Positions 6,822 to 12,983 of a DNA stretch of 12,983 bases are shown one piece after another. The DNA is from Ktedonobacterales bacterium (GTDB taxonomy: Bacteria > Chloroflexota > Ktedonobacteria > Ktedonobacterales > JADMIN01): NCBI GenBank assembly GCA_025928125.1, contig JAICKD010000024.1:1-12983 (forward strand). Reading direction: 5' to 3'. The notes under the pieces are model-generated. The model ran no database searches. It worked only from the letters and a program-made list of their open reading frames with translations, and was not told the origin of the DNA. Position 1 is the first letter of the stretch, and every line of letters begins with the position of its first letter. The position numbers were made by a program, and so were the translations under genes.

Positions 6822-7879
6822 CTGCGACGCAAAACGCACCAGGGATAGATACCCTACCCCAACCTATTCTTGAGGCGACCGCGCTGCGTAAGACATTTGC
6901 GGTGTCCAGTCGCGCGGTCTTGGGCCGCTCTGGCACGGTCAAAGCCGTCGAGCCAATGGATATCGCTCTCTACCCCGGCAAGGCGGTCGCGCTCGTTGGC
7001 GAGAGTGGCAGTGGCAAGACCACGGTTGCGCGTGTTCTGGCGGGAATGTATCCGGCAACTGGAGGAACCGCTAAGTTCCGAGGCAAGATTATCGACCTGA
7101 GTCGACCGGTGCCAAAATCGCATCATCGCCAAGTCCAACTGGTATTTCAGGATCCATTTGGATCGCTCAATCCCGTGCATAGCGTGCGCTATCACCTTGC
7201 TCGTCCGCTCCGCGTTTTCGGACATATTCACACGAAGGAGCAGGAGCGGCAGCAGATTCTCGATCTCTTGCGGCGCGTCAACCTGACGCCTGCCGAGCAG
7301 TTCATCGAGAAATTCCCGCACGAATTGAGCGGGGGCCAACGCCAGCGTATCGCCATTGCCCGCGCGCTGGCAGTACGCCCAAGCGTTCTGCTTGCCGATG
7401 AGCCAGTGTCTATGCTGGATGTCTCGATTCGGCTCGATATGCTGAATCTGCTGGAAGGCTTCAAAAATGAGTTGGGACTGGCCCTCCTGTTCATCACGCA
7501 TGACATTGCCAGCGCGCGCTACTTCGCCGACGAGATTCTCGTGATGTATGCTGGCCAACTGGTCGAGGGAGGTCCGACAGAAACCATTATCAAGACACCG
7601 AAACATCCGTATACCCAGCTTCTCCTTTCGGCGGCGCCCGACCCATCTCGTATGTTCTCTCAGGGCAAAAAGGGAATCGTCGAATTGCCAGCCCGTGGTG
7701 AGCCGCCAAGCCTGATCGATCCACCAACCGGTTGCCGCTTCCACCCACGCTGCCCGCACGCCATGCCAGTATGCCGCGAGCGCTTCCCCGCGCGCACTGA
7801 GTTGGGTGACGGGCATTTCACCCACTGCTTCCTGTATGGTGAAGCTGGCAGTAACCCGAAAACATCTTCACAGAGCTAA
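6818..7879 (+). CDS. ABC transporter ATP-binding protein, OppF/DppF type
   Basis: This 353-residue second ATPase completes the five-gene importer. Motifs are Walker A GESGSGKTT (61-69), Q-loop Gln111, signature LSGGQ (170-174), Walker B VLLADE (190-195) and H-loop His228. The QDPFGSLNP segment after the Q-loop is typical of OppF/DppF. The C-terminal extension has GCRFHPRC and four cysteines (306, 312, 319, 337), mirroring the partner ATPase. The start is fixed by AGGAGG (6806-6811) six bases before ATG 6818; the ATGA overlap with the previous stop indicates translational coupling. The signature DEPVSMLD replaces the commoner DEPTSALD, and the D-loop aspartate is kept. It is followed by the GH1 gene after 24 bases, linking transport to glycoside breakdown. 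Confidence 0.95.
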   Translation: MTATQNAPGIDTLPQPILEATALRKTFAVSSRAVLGRSGTVKAVEPMDIALYPGKAVALVGESGSGKTTVARVLAGMYPATGGTAKFRGKIIDLSRPVPKSHHRQVQLVFQDPFGSLNPVHSVRYHLARPLRVFGHIHTKEQERQQILDLLRRVNLTPAEQFIEKFPHELSGGQRQRIAIARALAVRPSVLLADEPVSMLDVSIRLDMLNLLEGFKNELGLALLFITHDIASARYFADEILVMYAGQLVEGGPTETIIKTPKHPYTQLLLSAAPDPSRMFSQGKKGIVELPARGEPPSLIDPPTGCRFHPRCPHAMPVCRERFPARTELGDGHFTHCFLYGEAGSNPKTSSQS

Positions 7880-7903
7880 GAAGAGTATGTAGGAGACACG
7901 TTC

Positions 7904-9298
7904 ATGACGTTGAGCGACACGGCCCAAGTGCGTGGCGATATCGATCCATCGCTCTTAGCCACCTTTCCTCCCAATTTTCAATGGGGTGTAGCGACTTCTT
8001 CCTACCAAATAGAGGGCGCTGCCGAGGCGGACGGACGTAGCCTATCCATCTGGGACACTTTCGCCAACAAGCCCGGCGCGGTCTATCAGGGGCAGAATGG
8101 CGACGTTGCTGCGGACCACTATCACCATATGCGCGAAGACGTCGCGCTCATGGCGCAACTCGGGATTCGCTCGTATCGCTTCTCCATTGCCTGGCCGCGC
8201 ATTATCCCTACTGGCGTTGGAGCCGTCAATGCCTCTGGTCTGGCATTTTATAGTCAGTTAGTCGATGCTTTACTTGAACACGGCATTGCGCCCATGGCGA
8301 CACTCTATCATTGGGATCTCCCCCAGGTTCTGCAAGAGCAAGGTGGCTGGCTGAGCAGGAATACCGCCTTTGCCTTTGCTGATTACGCCGAAGCCGTTGT
8401 CGGACACCTGGGAGACCGGGTGAAGCATTGGATCACCATCAACGAGCCGTTCTGTATCTCCTATCTCGGCCACGCCGATGGCAAACACGCGCCAGGCATG
8501 CGCGATCCGCAGGCGGCGATCATCGCGGCCCATCACGTGTTGCTCGGGCATGGGCTTGCCGTCCCGCGCATTCGAGCACTCATGCCTGATGCCCAGGTTG
8601 GCATTACGCTCGACTTCTCTCCCATCTATGCTGCCGATGACCTGCCCGAAACACGGCAAGCCGTAACATCTGAGGATACCTTCAGGAATCGCTGGTTCGT
8701 TGAACCTGTCTATCGCGGTACGTACCCTGAGACGCTCTTCGCGGAGCAGCATGTCGCGCCGCCTCCAATCCAGGAGGGAGATATGGCGCTGATTTCCGCT
8801 CCACTCGATTTTCTGGGCGTTAATTACTACTCCCGCCAGCTTATTGGCGGCGACCCGGACAACTCCGGATCGACCCGGGCAATCTATCCAGTGCCAGGAA
8901 GCGCCCATACCGTGATGGGGTGGGAGGTCTTCCCGCAGGGGTTGAACGATCTCCTGCTGCGTCTTCATCGTGACTATGCGCCAGCCGCGCTGTATGTTAC
9001 CGAAAATGGGGCGGCGTATAACGATGAATGGGACGGCGGCGACCGCGTCAGCGATCCTGAGCGCCGAGAGTATCTGGTTGCCCACATCGAGGCTGTCGCT
9101 CACGCCATCGACCAGGGCGCGCCTGTGCAGGGCTATTTCGTCTGGTCGTTCATGGATAACTTCGAGTGGGGCGAGGGATATTCCAAGCGATTCGGCGTGG
9201 TCTACATCGACTACCCCACGCAACGGCGCATTGTCAAAGACAGCGGCCACTGGTATCACGATCTGCTGGCTCGCGCGCCCGGTTCGCCAGCCAGATAG
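7904..9298 (+). CDS. GH1 beta-glycosidase (beta-glucosidase type)
   Basis: This 464-residue enzyme hydrolyses beta-glucosides or related beta-linked sugars by the retaining mechanism. It shows the N-terminal family signature FQWGVATSSYQIEGA (25-39), the acid/base in TINEP (Glu181), the NYYSR segment (307-311) and the nucleophile in YVTENG (Glu367). Glycone-site residues Gln35, His136, Trp414, Glu421 and Trp422 are all present. Glu421-Trp422 is the pattern of enzymes for unphosphorylated sugars, not 6-phospho-beta-glucosidases, and this agrees with ABC rather than PTS uptake. No signal peptide is seen, so it acts in the cytoplasm. ATG 7904 follows AGGAG (7891-7895) by eight bases. Beta-galactosidase, fucosidase or mannosidase side activities are common in the family and cannot be excluded. 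Confidence 0.96.
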   Translation: MTLSDTAQVRGDIDPSLLATFPPNFQWGVATSSYQIEGAAEADGRSLSIWDTFANKPGAVYQGQNGDVAADHYHHMREDVALMAQLGIRSYRFSIAWPRIIPTGVGAVNASGLAFYSQLVDALLEHGIAPMATLYHWDLPQVLQEQGGWLSRNTAFAFADYAEAVVGHLGDRVKHWITINEPFCISYLGHADGKHAPGMRDPQAAIIAAHHVLLGHGLAVPRIRALMPDAQVGITLDFSPIYAADDLPETRQAVTSEDTFRNRWFVEPVYRGTYPETLFAEQHVAPPPIQEGDMALISAPLDFLGVNYYSRQLIGGDPDNSGSTRAIYPVPGSAHTVMGWEVFPQGLNDLLLRLHRDYAPAALYVTENGAAYNDEWDGGDRVSDPERREYLVAHIEAVAHAIDQGAPVQGYFVWSFMDNFEWGEGYSKRFGVVYIDYPTQRRIVKDSGHWYHDLLARAPGSPAR

Positions 9299-9442
9299 CT
9301 GCGCCGTTTCATCACAAGGGTAGCAATACGCTGAGTGCGCCACTCTATTCCAGGGCCAGCCTGATGCGCTCGTCTGGCGATGTTCAGGCTGGTTTCCGCG
9401 TCGCACGCAAGAACGGTTTCCAACGAGGTGAGGAGTAATCTC

Positions 9443-10447
9443 ATGCGATTCGTCATTGGGGTGGATGGTGGTGGCACCAAAACCACAGCGGCGGTGGTAG
9501 GAGATGACCTGAGCGTACTGGGAGCAGGGACCTCCGGCCCATCGAATTATCGTTCCGCCGACGTAGCATCTTGCAGCCAGAATATAGCGGATGCGGTGAC
9601 GCAGGCGCTGTGTGCGGCGAAGGTTCCGCTAGAGCGCATCGACGCGATCTGCACGTGCCTCGCCGGATTCGATACCGAGCTTGATCTACCTGTTCCGCAA
9701 CAAGCGATCACACTGCTGGGGTATTGTGGCGCGGTAATCCTTGAGAATGATGTCGTGGGAGCCTGGGCCAGCGCTACTGATGGTGGGCCGGGTATCGTCG
9801 CCATCGCGGGAACAGGCGCAACCGCGCTTGGCATGAATGCCGATGGCGCCTTTTGGCGTGTCGACGGATGGGACTACCTCCTCGGTGACGCGGGCAGTGG
9901 CTATCGCATTGGCCTCGCAGCCATCTACGAAGCGATGAAGATGCTGGATGGCCGACGCCAACCGACCCGCCTGCTCGACAGGCTCGCCATGTTCTATGGG
10001 GTGGATGGAGCGCTGGCGATGCGACGTCTTGCCGATAGCGGTGGCCTGGGCAAGTTGCGGATCGCTGACTTTGCGCGTTGCGTTGCCGAGGCGGCGAACG
10101 AAGGCGATTCCGTAGCGCAGGATATTCTGCGGCAGGCCGCGAGCGAGATCGCCAACGATATCGAGGCGGTAGTCACGCAGCTTGCCATGAAAGAGACCAC
10201 CTTTCCGATTGGCATCGTCGGGAGCGTCTTCAAGTCCACGACCTGGGTACTCGACCCGTTGCGCATGGCCGTTAAATGTATCGCTCCACAGGCAACGGTG
10301 GGAACACCGCGTCACTCGCCAGAAGTTGGCGCCGCAATTGTCGCGCAGAATCGTCTCGCCGATGGAGACTTCAGTTCATGGACGCTCGGCAATGGAGCGC
10401 GCTCCATTCGTCGCAGCATCGAGATCAGCCAACTCGCCAAACTCTAG
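9443..10447 (+). CDS. BadF/BadG-type sugar kinase (N-acetylglucosamine kinase-like)
   Basis: This 334-residue ASKHA-fold ATPase has phosphate-binding loop GVDGGGTKT (6-14), GPSNY (32-36), a conserved acidic END-V-GA segment (Asp103), the second nucleotide loop IAGTGATALG (121-130) and GWDYLLGDAGSGYRIG (142-157). This set is typical of the N-acetylglucosamine kinase branch of the BadF/BadG/BcrA family rather than the benzoyl-CoA reductase activators, which carry an iron-sulfur centre. The likely reaction is ATP-dependent phosphorylation of glucose, mannose or a hexosamine released by the glycosidases next door; which of these is unknown. ATG 9443 is chosen because AGGAG (9431-9435) lies seven bases upstream and the family starts with a short strand before GVDGGGTKT; a TTG/ATG reading from 9380 adds residues without similarity. 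The gap after GH1 (144 bases) has no clear terminator, so co-transcription is likely. Confidence 0.88.
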   Translation: MRFVIGVDGGGTKTTAAVVGDDLSVLGAGTSGPSNYRSADVASCSQNIADAVTQALCAAKVPLERIDAICTCLAGFDTELDLPVPQQAITLLGYCGAVILENDVVGAWASATDGGPGIVAIAGTGATALGMNADGAFWRVDGWDYLLGDAGSGYRIGLAAIYEAMKMLDGRRQPTRLLDRLAMFYGVDGALAMRRLADSGGLGKLRIADFARCVAEAANEGDSVAQDILRQAASEIANDIEAVVTQLAMKETTFPIGIVGSVFKSTTWVLDPLRMAVKCIAPQATVGTPRHSPEVGAAIVAQNRLADGDFSSWTLGNGARSIRRSIEISQLAKL

Positions 10448-10559
10448 TTTCGAGCAGCGTGTGCTCTTCTACGTACCGAGAAATGCAACCGCTATTGCCA
10501 GCGCCACGCAGTATGTGCTTTCCAGCTATGGATGGAACCTGCATCGAGTGGTACAGCTT

Positions 10560-10589
10560 TTGCGACCTTCGCGTCATGGGGTATATGAT
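10560..10589 (+). promoter_or_regulatory. Possible promoter of the phosphoribosyltransferase gene
   Basis: TTGCGA (10560-10565) and TATGAT (10584-10589) are separated by 18 bp, a fair sigma70-like pair. The predicted start near 10596 falls within the ribosome-binding site AAAGGAGG (10594-10601). The leader would then be very short, which weakens the call. Confidence 0.28.
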
Positions 10590-10608
10590 CCGCAAAGGAG
10601 GCGATGTC

Positions 10609-11298
10609 ATGCGCTTCCGAGATCGCAGAGATGCCGGGCGTGCCTTAGCAGCCAGCCTCACCCAATATGCCGACCGACCAGACGTCATCGTGCTTGCCCT
10701 ACCGCGCGGAGGCGTGCCGGTGGGGTATGAGGTCGCCGTCGTGCTGCGCGTGCCGCTCGATGTCTTCCTCGTGCGCAAGTTGGGTGCGCCGGGCAACGAA
10801 GAACTGGCGATGGGCGCCATTGCCAGTGGAGGCGTCCGTGTCATCAACCGCGATGTTGTCGAGGGATCGGCCATCTCGCCAGCGACGATTGATGCGGTGG
10901 CTGCGGCGGAAGCGCGGGAGATGGAGCGCCGTGAACGCGAATATCGCGACGACCGCCCGGCGCCAACCATCAAAAACCGGGTGGTTATCCTGGTGGATGA
11001 CGGGCTGGCGACAGGCGCCACGATGCGCGCGGGTCTCGTTGCCTTACGGCTGAAACAACCGCTACGCCTGATTGCGGCTGTCCCCGTTGCTCCAGCGGTG
11101 ACCTGCCAGGAGCTACGCGCCATCGCGGACGAGGTGGTCTGTATAGCGACACCTGAGCCGTTCTATGGCGTTGGCCTCTGGTACGACGACTTCTCGCCCA
11201 CCTCCGACGCCGAAGTGCGCGAGTTACTCCGCATGGCGGGTGAGCGATTCTCTCAAGTAGACTCGACTCCACCTGAGCCGCCTGAGTATTGGGGTTGA
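10609..11298 (+). CDS. Type I phosphoribosyltransferase family protein
   Basis: This 229-residue protein carries the PRPP-binding loop of type I phosphoribosyltransferases at residues 125-141 (VVILVDDGLATGATMRA), with the two adjacent aspartates and the GATMRAG end. Upstream are LALPRGGVPVGYEVA (28-42) and DVFLVRKLGAPGNEELAMGAI (51-71), and near the end EPFYGVGLWYDDF. This pattern belongs to an uncharacterised stand-alone group often labelled only 'phosphoribosyltransferase' and sometimes fused to hydrolase domains. The natural substrate is unknown; a purine base is not assured. ATG 10609 is set by a consensus AAAGGAGG (10594-10601) seven bases before it; longer in-frame starts (for example 10576 or 10276) would overlap the kinase gene or bypass this site. 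It has no obvious functional tie to the preceding sugar genes and may be its own unit. Confidence 0.9.
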   Translation: MRFRDRRDAGRALAASLTQYADRPDVIVLALPRGGVPVGYEVAVVLRVPLDVFLVRKLGAPGNEELAMGAIASGGVRVINRDVVEGSAISPATIDAVAAAEAREMERREREYRDDRPAPTIKNRVVILVDDGLATGATMRAGLVALRLKQPLRLIAAVPVAPAVTCQELRAIADEVVCIATPEPFYGVGLWYDDFSPTSDAEVRELLRMAGERFSQVDSTPPEPPEYWG

Positions 11299-11637
11299 GG
11301 CCGTGATACACACCCGCTACGAAGCAGGGGTCCATGCGCCGGATCATTCCTTCAAGAGTTATAGCTTCCTGCGTATGGTATGCTGGAATAGGCGATGCAA
11401 TACGTTAAACCGCTGCTGTTCATGGCTCATTCATTGGCAGCGCGCTATATGTTCGCAAGCATGCAGTCTTCCTTCCCAGCGCTTGCACCGTGCGGAAAAC
11501 AACGCAGCACAGTCTACAGCGGTCAAGCATCGATAGCGCTCTATGTACGTGCTGTTGGTGAGATTGGTGTTGGCGTGTCCGTTGGCATCATCTTTTCTGT
11601 GGTGAGTACGGGTCAAACATGGAAAGGAAAGTCACAT
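11299..11637. other. 339-base gap without a supported gene
   Basis: Several short open frames exist but none has both a ribosome site and a protein-like composition. The frame of the downstream CheB-CheR gene is open back to ATG 11395 (81 extra codons); that stretch is unlike known CheB starts and is judged non-coding. A weak -35/-10-like pair, TTCAAG (11351-11356) and TATGGT (11374-11379) with 17 bp between, might serve the downstream gene. I found no terminator with a T-run after the phosphoribosyltransferase gene and no RNA gene. Confidence 0.45.
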
Positions 11638-12983
11638 ATGGTCGACGAGATACAGCCGCCATCACTAGTTGTCGTTGGGTCTTCGGCTGGTGGGATCGAA
11701 GTACTTTCGACGCTCGTGTCGACATTACCGAATGACTTTCCGGCTCCCATTGTGATTGCTCAACACCTTGATCCGCATCGCCCCAGCCATCTGAGCGAAA
11801 TTCTCGCCCGTCGCAGCCGATTGCCAATTCACACAATCCTTGACAATGAGAAACTGGAAACAGGTCATATCTACGTCGTTCCGTCCGACCGGCATGTAGA
11901 GATAAGAGACGGACATCTCTCCCTGCGAATGGATCGGCAGAGCCGCCCTGTTCCCTCGATCAATCTGCTCTTCAAATCCGCCGCCCAGGCATACGGCGAG
12001 GGACTGATTGCCATCATCCTGACGGGCGCCGGCTCCGATGGCGCAGCGGGCGCCGTGGAGGTGAAGAGCGCGGGTGGAGCCGTCGTGATTCAGAATCCCG
12101 CAACGGCTCCCTACCCCTCGATGCCGCGCTCACTCCCTCCTGGCATCGTTGACTTTATCGCGAATATTGAAGATATGGGCGCGTTGCTCAGCGATCTGCT
12201 GGCGAGTGGGGCCGACCTGAACCAGCCGAGCGAGTCGAAGGCGATGCAGGCGCTGCTCCAGCACCTCTATGCGCGCAGCGGGTTCGACTTTACGAGCTAT
12301 AAGACGCCAACACTCCAGCGTCGGCTCCATCGGCGGATGGTCGCTACCAAGACCAGCTCACTGTCCGCGTACCGCAAATACCTTCTGCGTCATCCGGAGG
12401 AGTATAACAAACTCATCAGCAACTTCCTGATCAAAGTAACGGAGTTCTTTCGCGATCCGGCGTTGTTTGCGGCATTACGCGAGCAGATTTTGCCTGATTT
12501 GATCGCGGCTGCTCGTCACCGAGCAAGCGCACAGAGCGACGAATGGGGTGATCTGCGGCTGTGGTCGGCGGGGTGCGCGACAGGCGAAGAGGCGTATTCG
12601 CTGGCCATGTTGATTGCCGATCTGCTGGGTGACGAACTCGAACAGTTCTCGGTTCGCATCTTCGCGACCGATCTCGACAGCGACGCCATCGCGTTTGCCC
12701 GTCGTGGTATCTATTCCGCCTCCGCTGTCGCCTCGCTGCCACCAGACCTTGTTGCGCGCTTCTTTGATCGTGTTGATGGCGAATACGTCGTACAAAAGCG
12801 CGTGCGCGCCCTGGTGATCTTCGGCGAGCACGATCTGGCGCAGCGCGCTCCCTTCCCACGCATCGACCTTGTACTCTGCCGCAATGTCTTGATCTACTTC
12901 ACGCTCGAACTGCAAAAGCGTGTGCTCCAACTCTTCGCCTATTCCTTGCGCGATGGAGGGTATCTCGTGCTGGGGAAGGCGGA
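11638..12983 (+). CDS. CheB-CheR hybrid (methylesterase-methyltransferase), N-terminal part
   Basis: The reading frame is open to the window's end, giving the first 448 residues. The CheB-type esterase domain comes first (about 8-185), with SSAGG (nucleophile probably Ser16), QHLDP (His43) and LTGAGSDGA (Asp134), so the Ser-His-Asp triad is intact. No receiver domain precedes it. A CheR-type methyltransferase follows (about 200-448) with KVTEFFRDP (266-274), the S-adenosylmethionine loop LWSAGCATGEEAYSLAM (308-324), ATDLDSDAI (343-351) and CRNVLIYF (414-421). In such hybrids PAS and often histidine-kinase domains follow; these would lie beyond the window. They are usually linked to signal transduction rather than classical chemotaxis, and no other che gene is seen here. 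ATG 11638 follows AAGGA (11624-11628) by nine bases and starts right before the first CheB strand. Confidence 0.93.
   Translation, partial: MVDEIQPPSLVVVGSSAGGIEVLSTLVSTLPNDFPAPIVIAQHLDPHRPSHLSEILARRSRLPIHTILDNEKLETGHIYVVPSDRHVEIRDGHLSLRMDRQSRPVPSINLLFKSAAQAYGEGLIAIILTGAGSDGAAGAVEVKSAGGAVVIQNPATAPYPSMPRSLPPGIVDFIANIEDMGALLSDLLASGADLNQPSESKAMQALLQHLYARSGFDFTSYKTPTLQRRLHRRMVATKTSSLSAYRKYLLRHPEEYNKLISNFLIKVTEFFRDPALFAALREQILPDLIAAARHRASAQSDEWGDLRLWSAGCATGEEAYSLAMLIADLLGDELEQFSVRIFATDLDSDAIAFARRGIYSASAVASLPPDLVARFFDRVDGEYVVQKRVRALVIFGEHDLAQRAPFPRIDLVLCRNVLIYFTLELQKRVLQLFAYSLRDGGYLVLGKA

Noticed and set aside
6854..7825. Reverse-strand open frame (323 codons) opposite the second ATPase gene
   Set aside because: The + strand ATPase has all ABC motifs, and the reverse frame is an antisense by-product of codon bias.
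9262..9295. Hairpin TCTGCTGGC / GCCAGCCAGA at the end of the GH1 gene as a terminator
   Set aside because: It has a 15-base loop and a bulge, lies mostly within coding sequence and has no T-run; it may be chance.
8270..9406. Reverse-strand open frame (378 codons) opposite the GH1 gene
   Set aside because: The + strand encodes an intact GH1 enzyme with all catalytic residues; the reverse product has no family features.
10452..10470. GAGCA-GCGTG-TGCTC followed by TTCT as a terminator after the kinase gene
   Set aside because: The stem is only five base pairs and the tail lacks a real T-run, which is too weak to call.
11395..11637. 81-codon N-terminal extension of the CheB-CheR protein
   Set aside because: It lacks a ribosome site at ATG 11395 and similarity to CheB; ATG 11638 has AAGGA at a proper distance and directly precedes the conserved domain.

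Overview
The window is one strand-uniform, bacterial-type stretch: every supported gene lies on the + strand, spacing is tight, start codons follow Shine-Dalgarno sites, and nothing suggests mobile DNA. Moderately high GC, a glycine/serine-rich lipoprotein start (LSAC-GGSS) and a CheB-CheR hybrid would fit a Chloroflexota (Ktedonobacteria-like) soil organism. That assignment is an impression from sequence style and is not proven here.

Region 1 (1-265) is the C-terminal end of a family GH2 beta-mannosidase-like protein. Region 2 (266-1795) holds a LacI-family regulator. Its leader has a perfect TTGACA -35 box, a -10 box 17 bp away, and four back-to-back CpG-centred operator-like boxes at or just after the expected transcription start. 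A clean 20-bp dyad of the same type lies between the regulator and the transporter genes.

Region 3 (1796-7879) encodes a complete five-gene importer of the oligopeptide/dipeptide (Opp/Dpp) type: binding lipoprotein, two permeases and two ATPases. A strong hairpin separates the binding-protein gene from the rest, and the last four genes are nearly contiguous or overlapping. Region 4 (7904-10447) adds a cytoplasmic GH1 beta-glycosidase and a BadF/N-acetylglucosamine-kinase-like sugar kinase. Read together, regions 1-4 look like a sugar-utilisation locus. Beta-linked oligosaccharides (cello-, manno- or related) would enter through an Opp-type transporter, be cut by GH1 (and perhaps GH2) in unphosphorylated form, and be phosphorylated by the kinase, under control of the local LacI protein. 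The exact sugar cannot be read from sequence.

Region 5 (10609-11298) is a stand-alone type I phosphoribosyltransferase with no evident link to the sugar genes. Region 6 (11299-11637) is a 339-base gap without a supported gene. Region 7 (11638-12983) is the first 448 residues of a CheB-CheR fusion that runs off the window. I found no wholly new system. The most interesting features are the operator layout, the use of an Opp-type transporter in a glycoside locus, and the paired four-cysteine motifs in the two ATPases.
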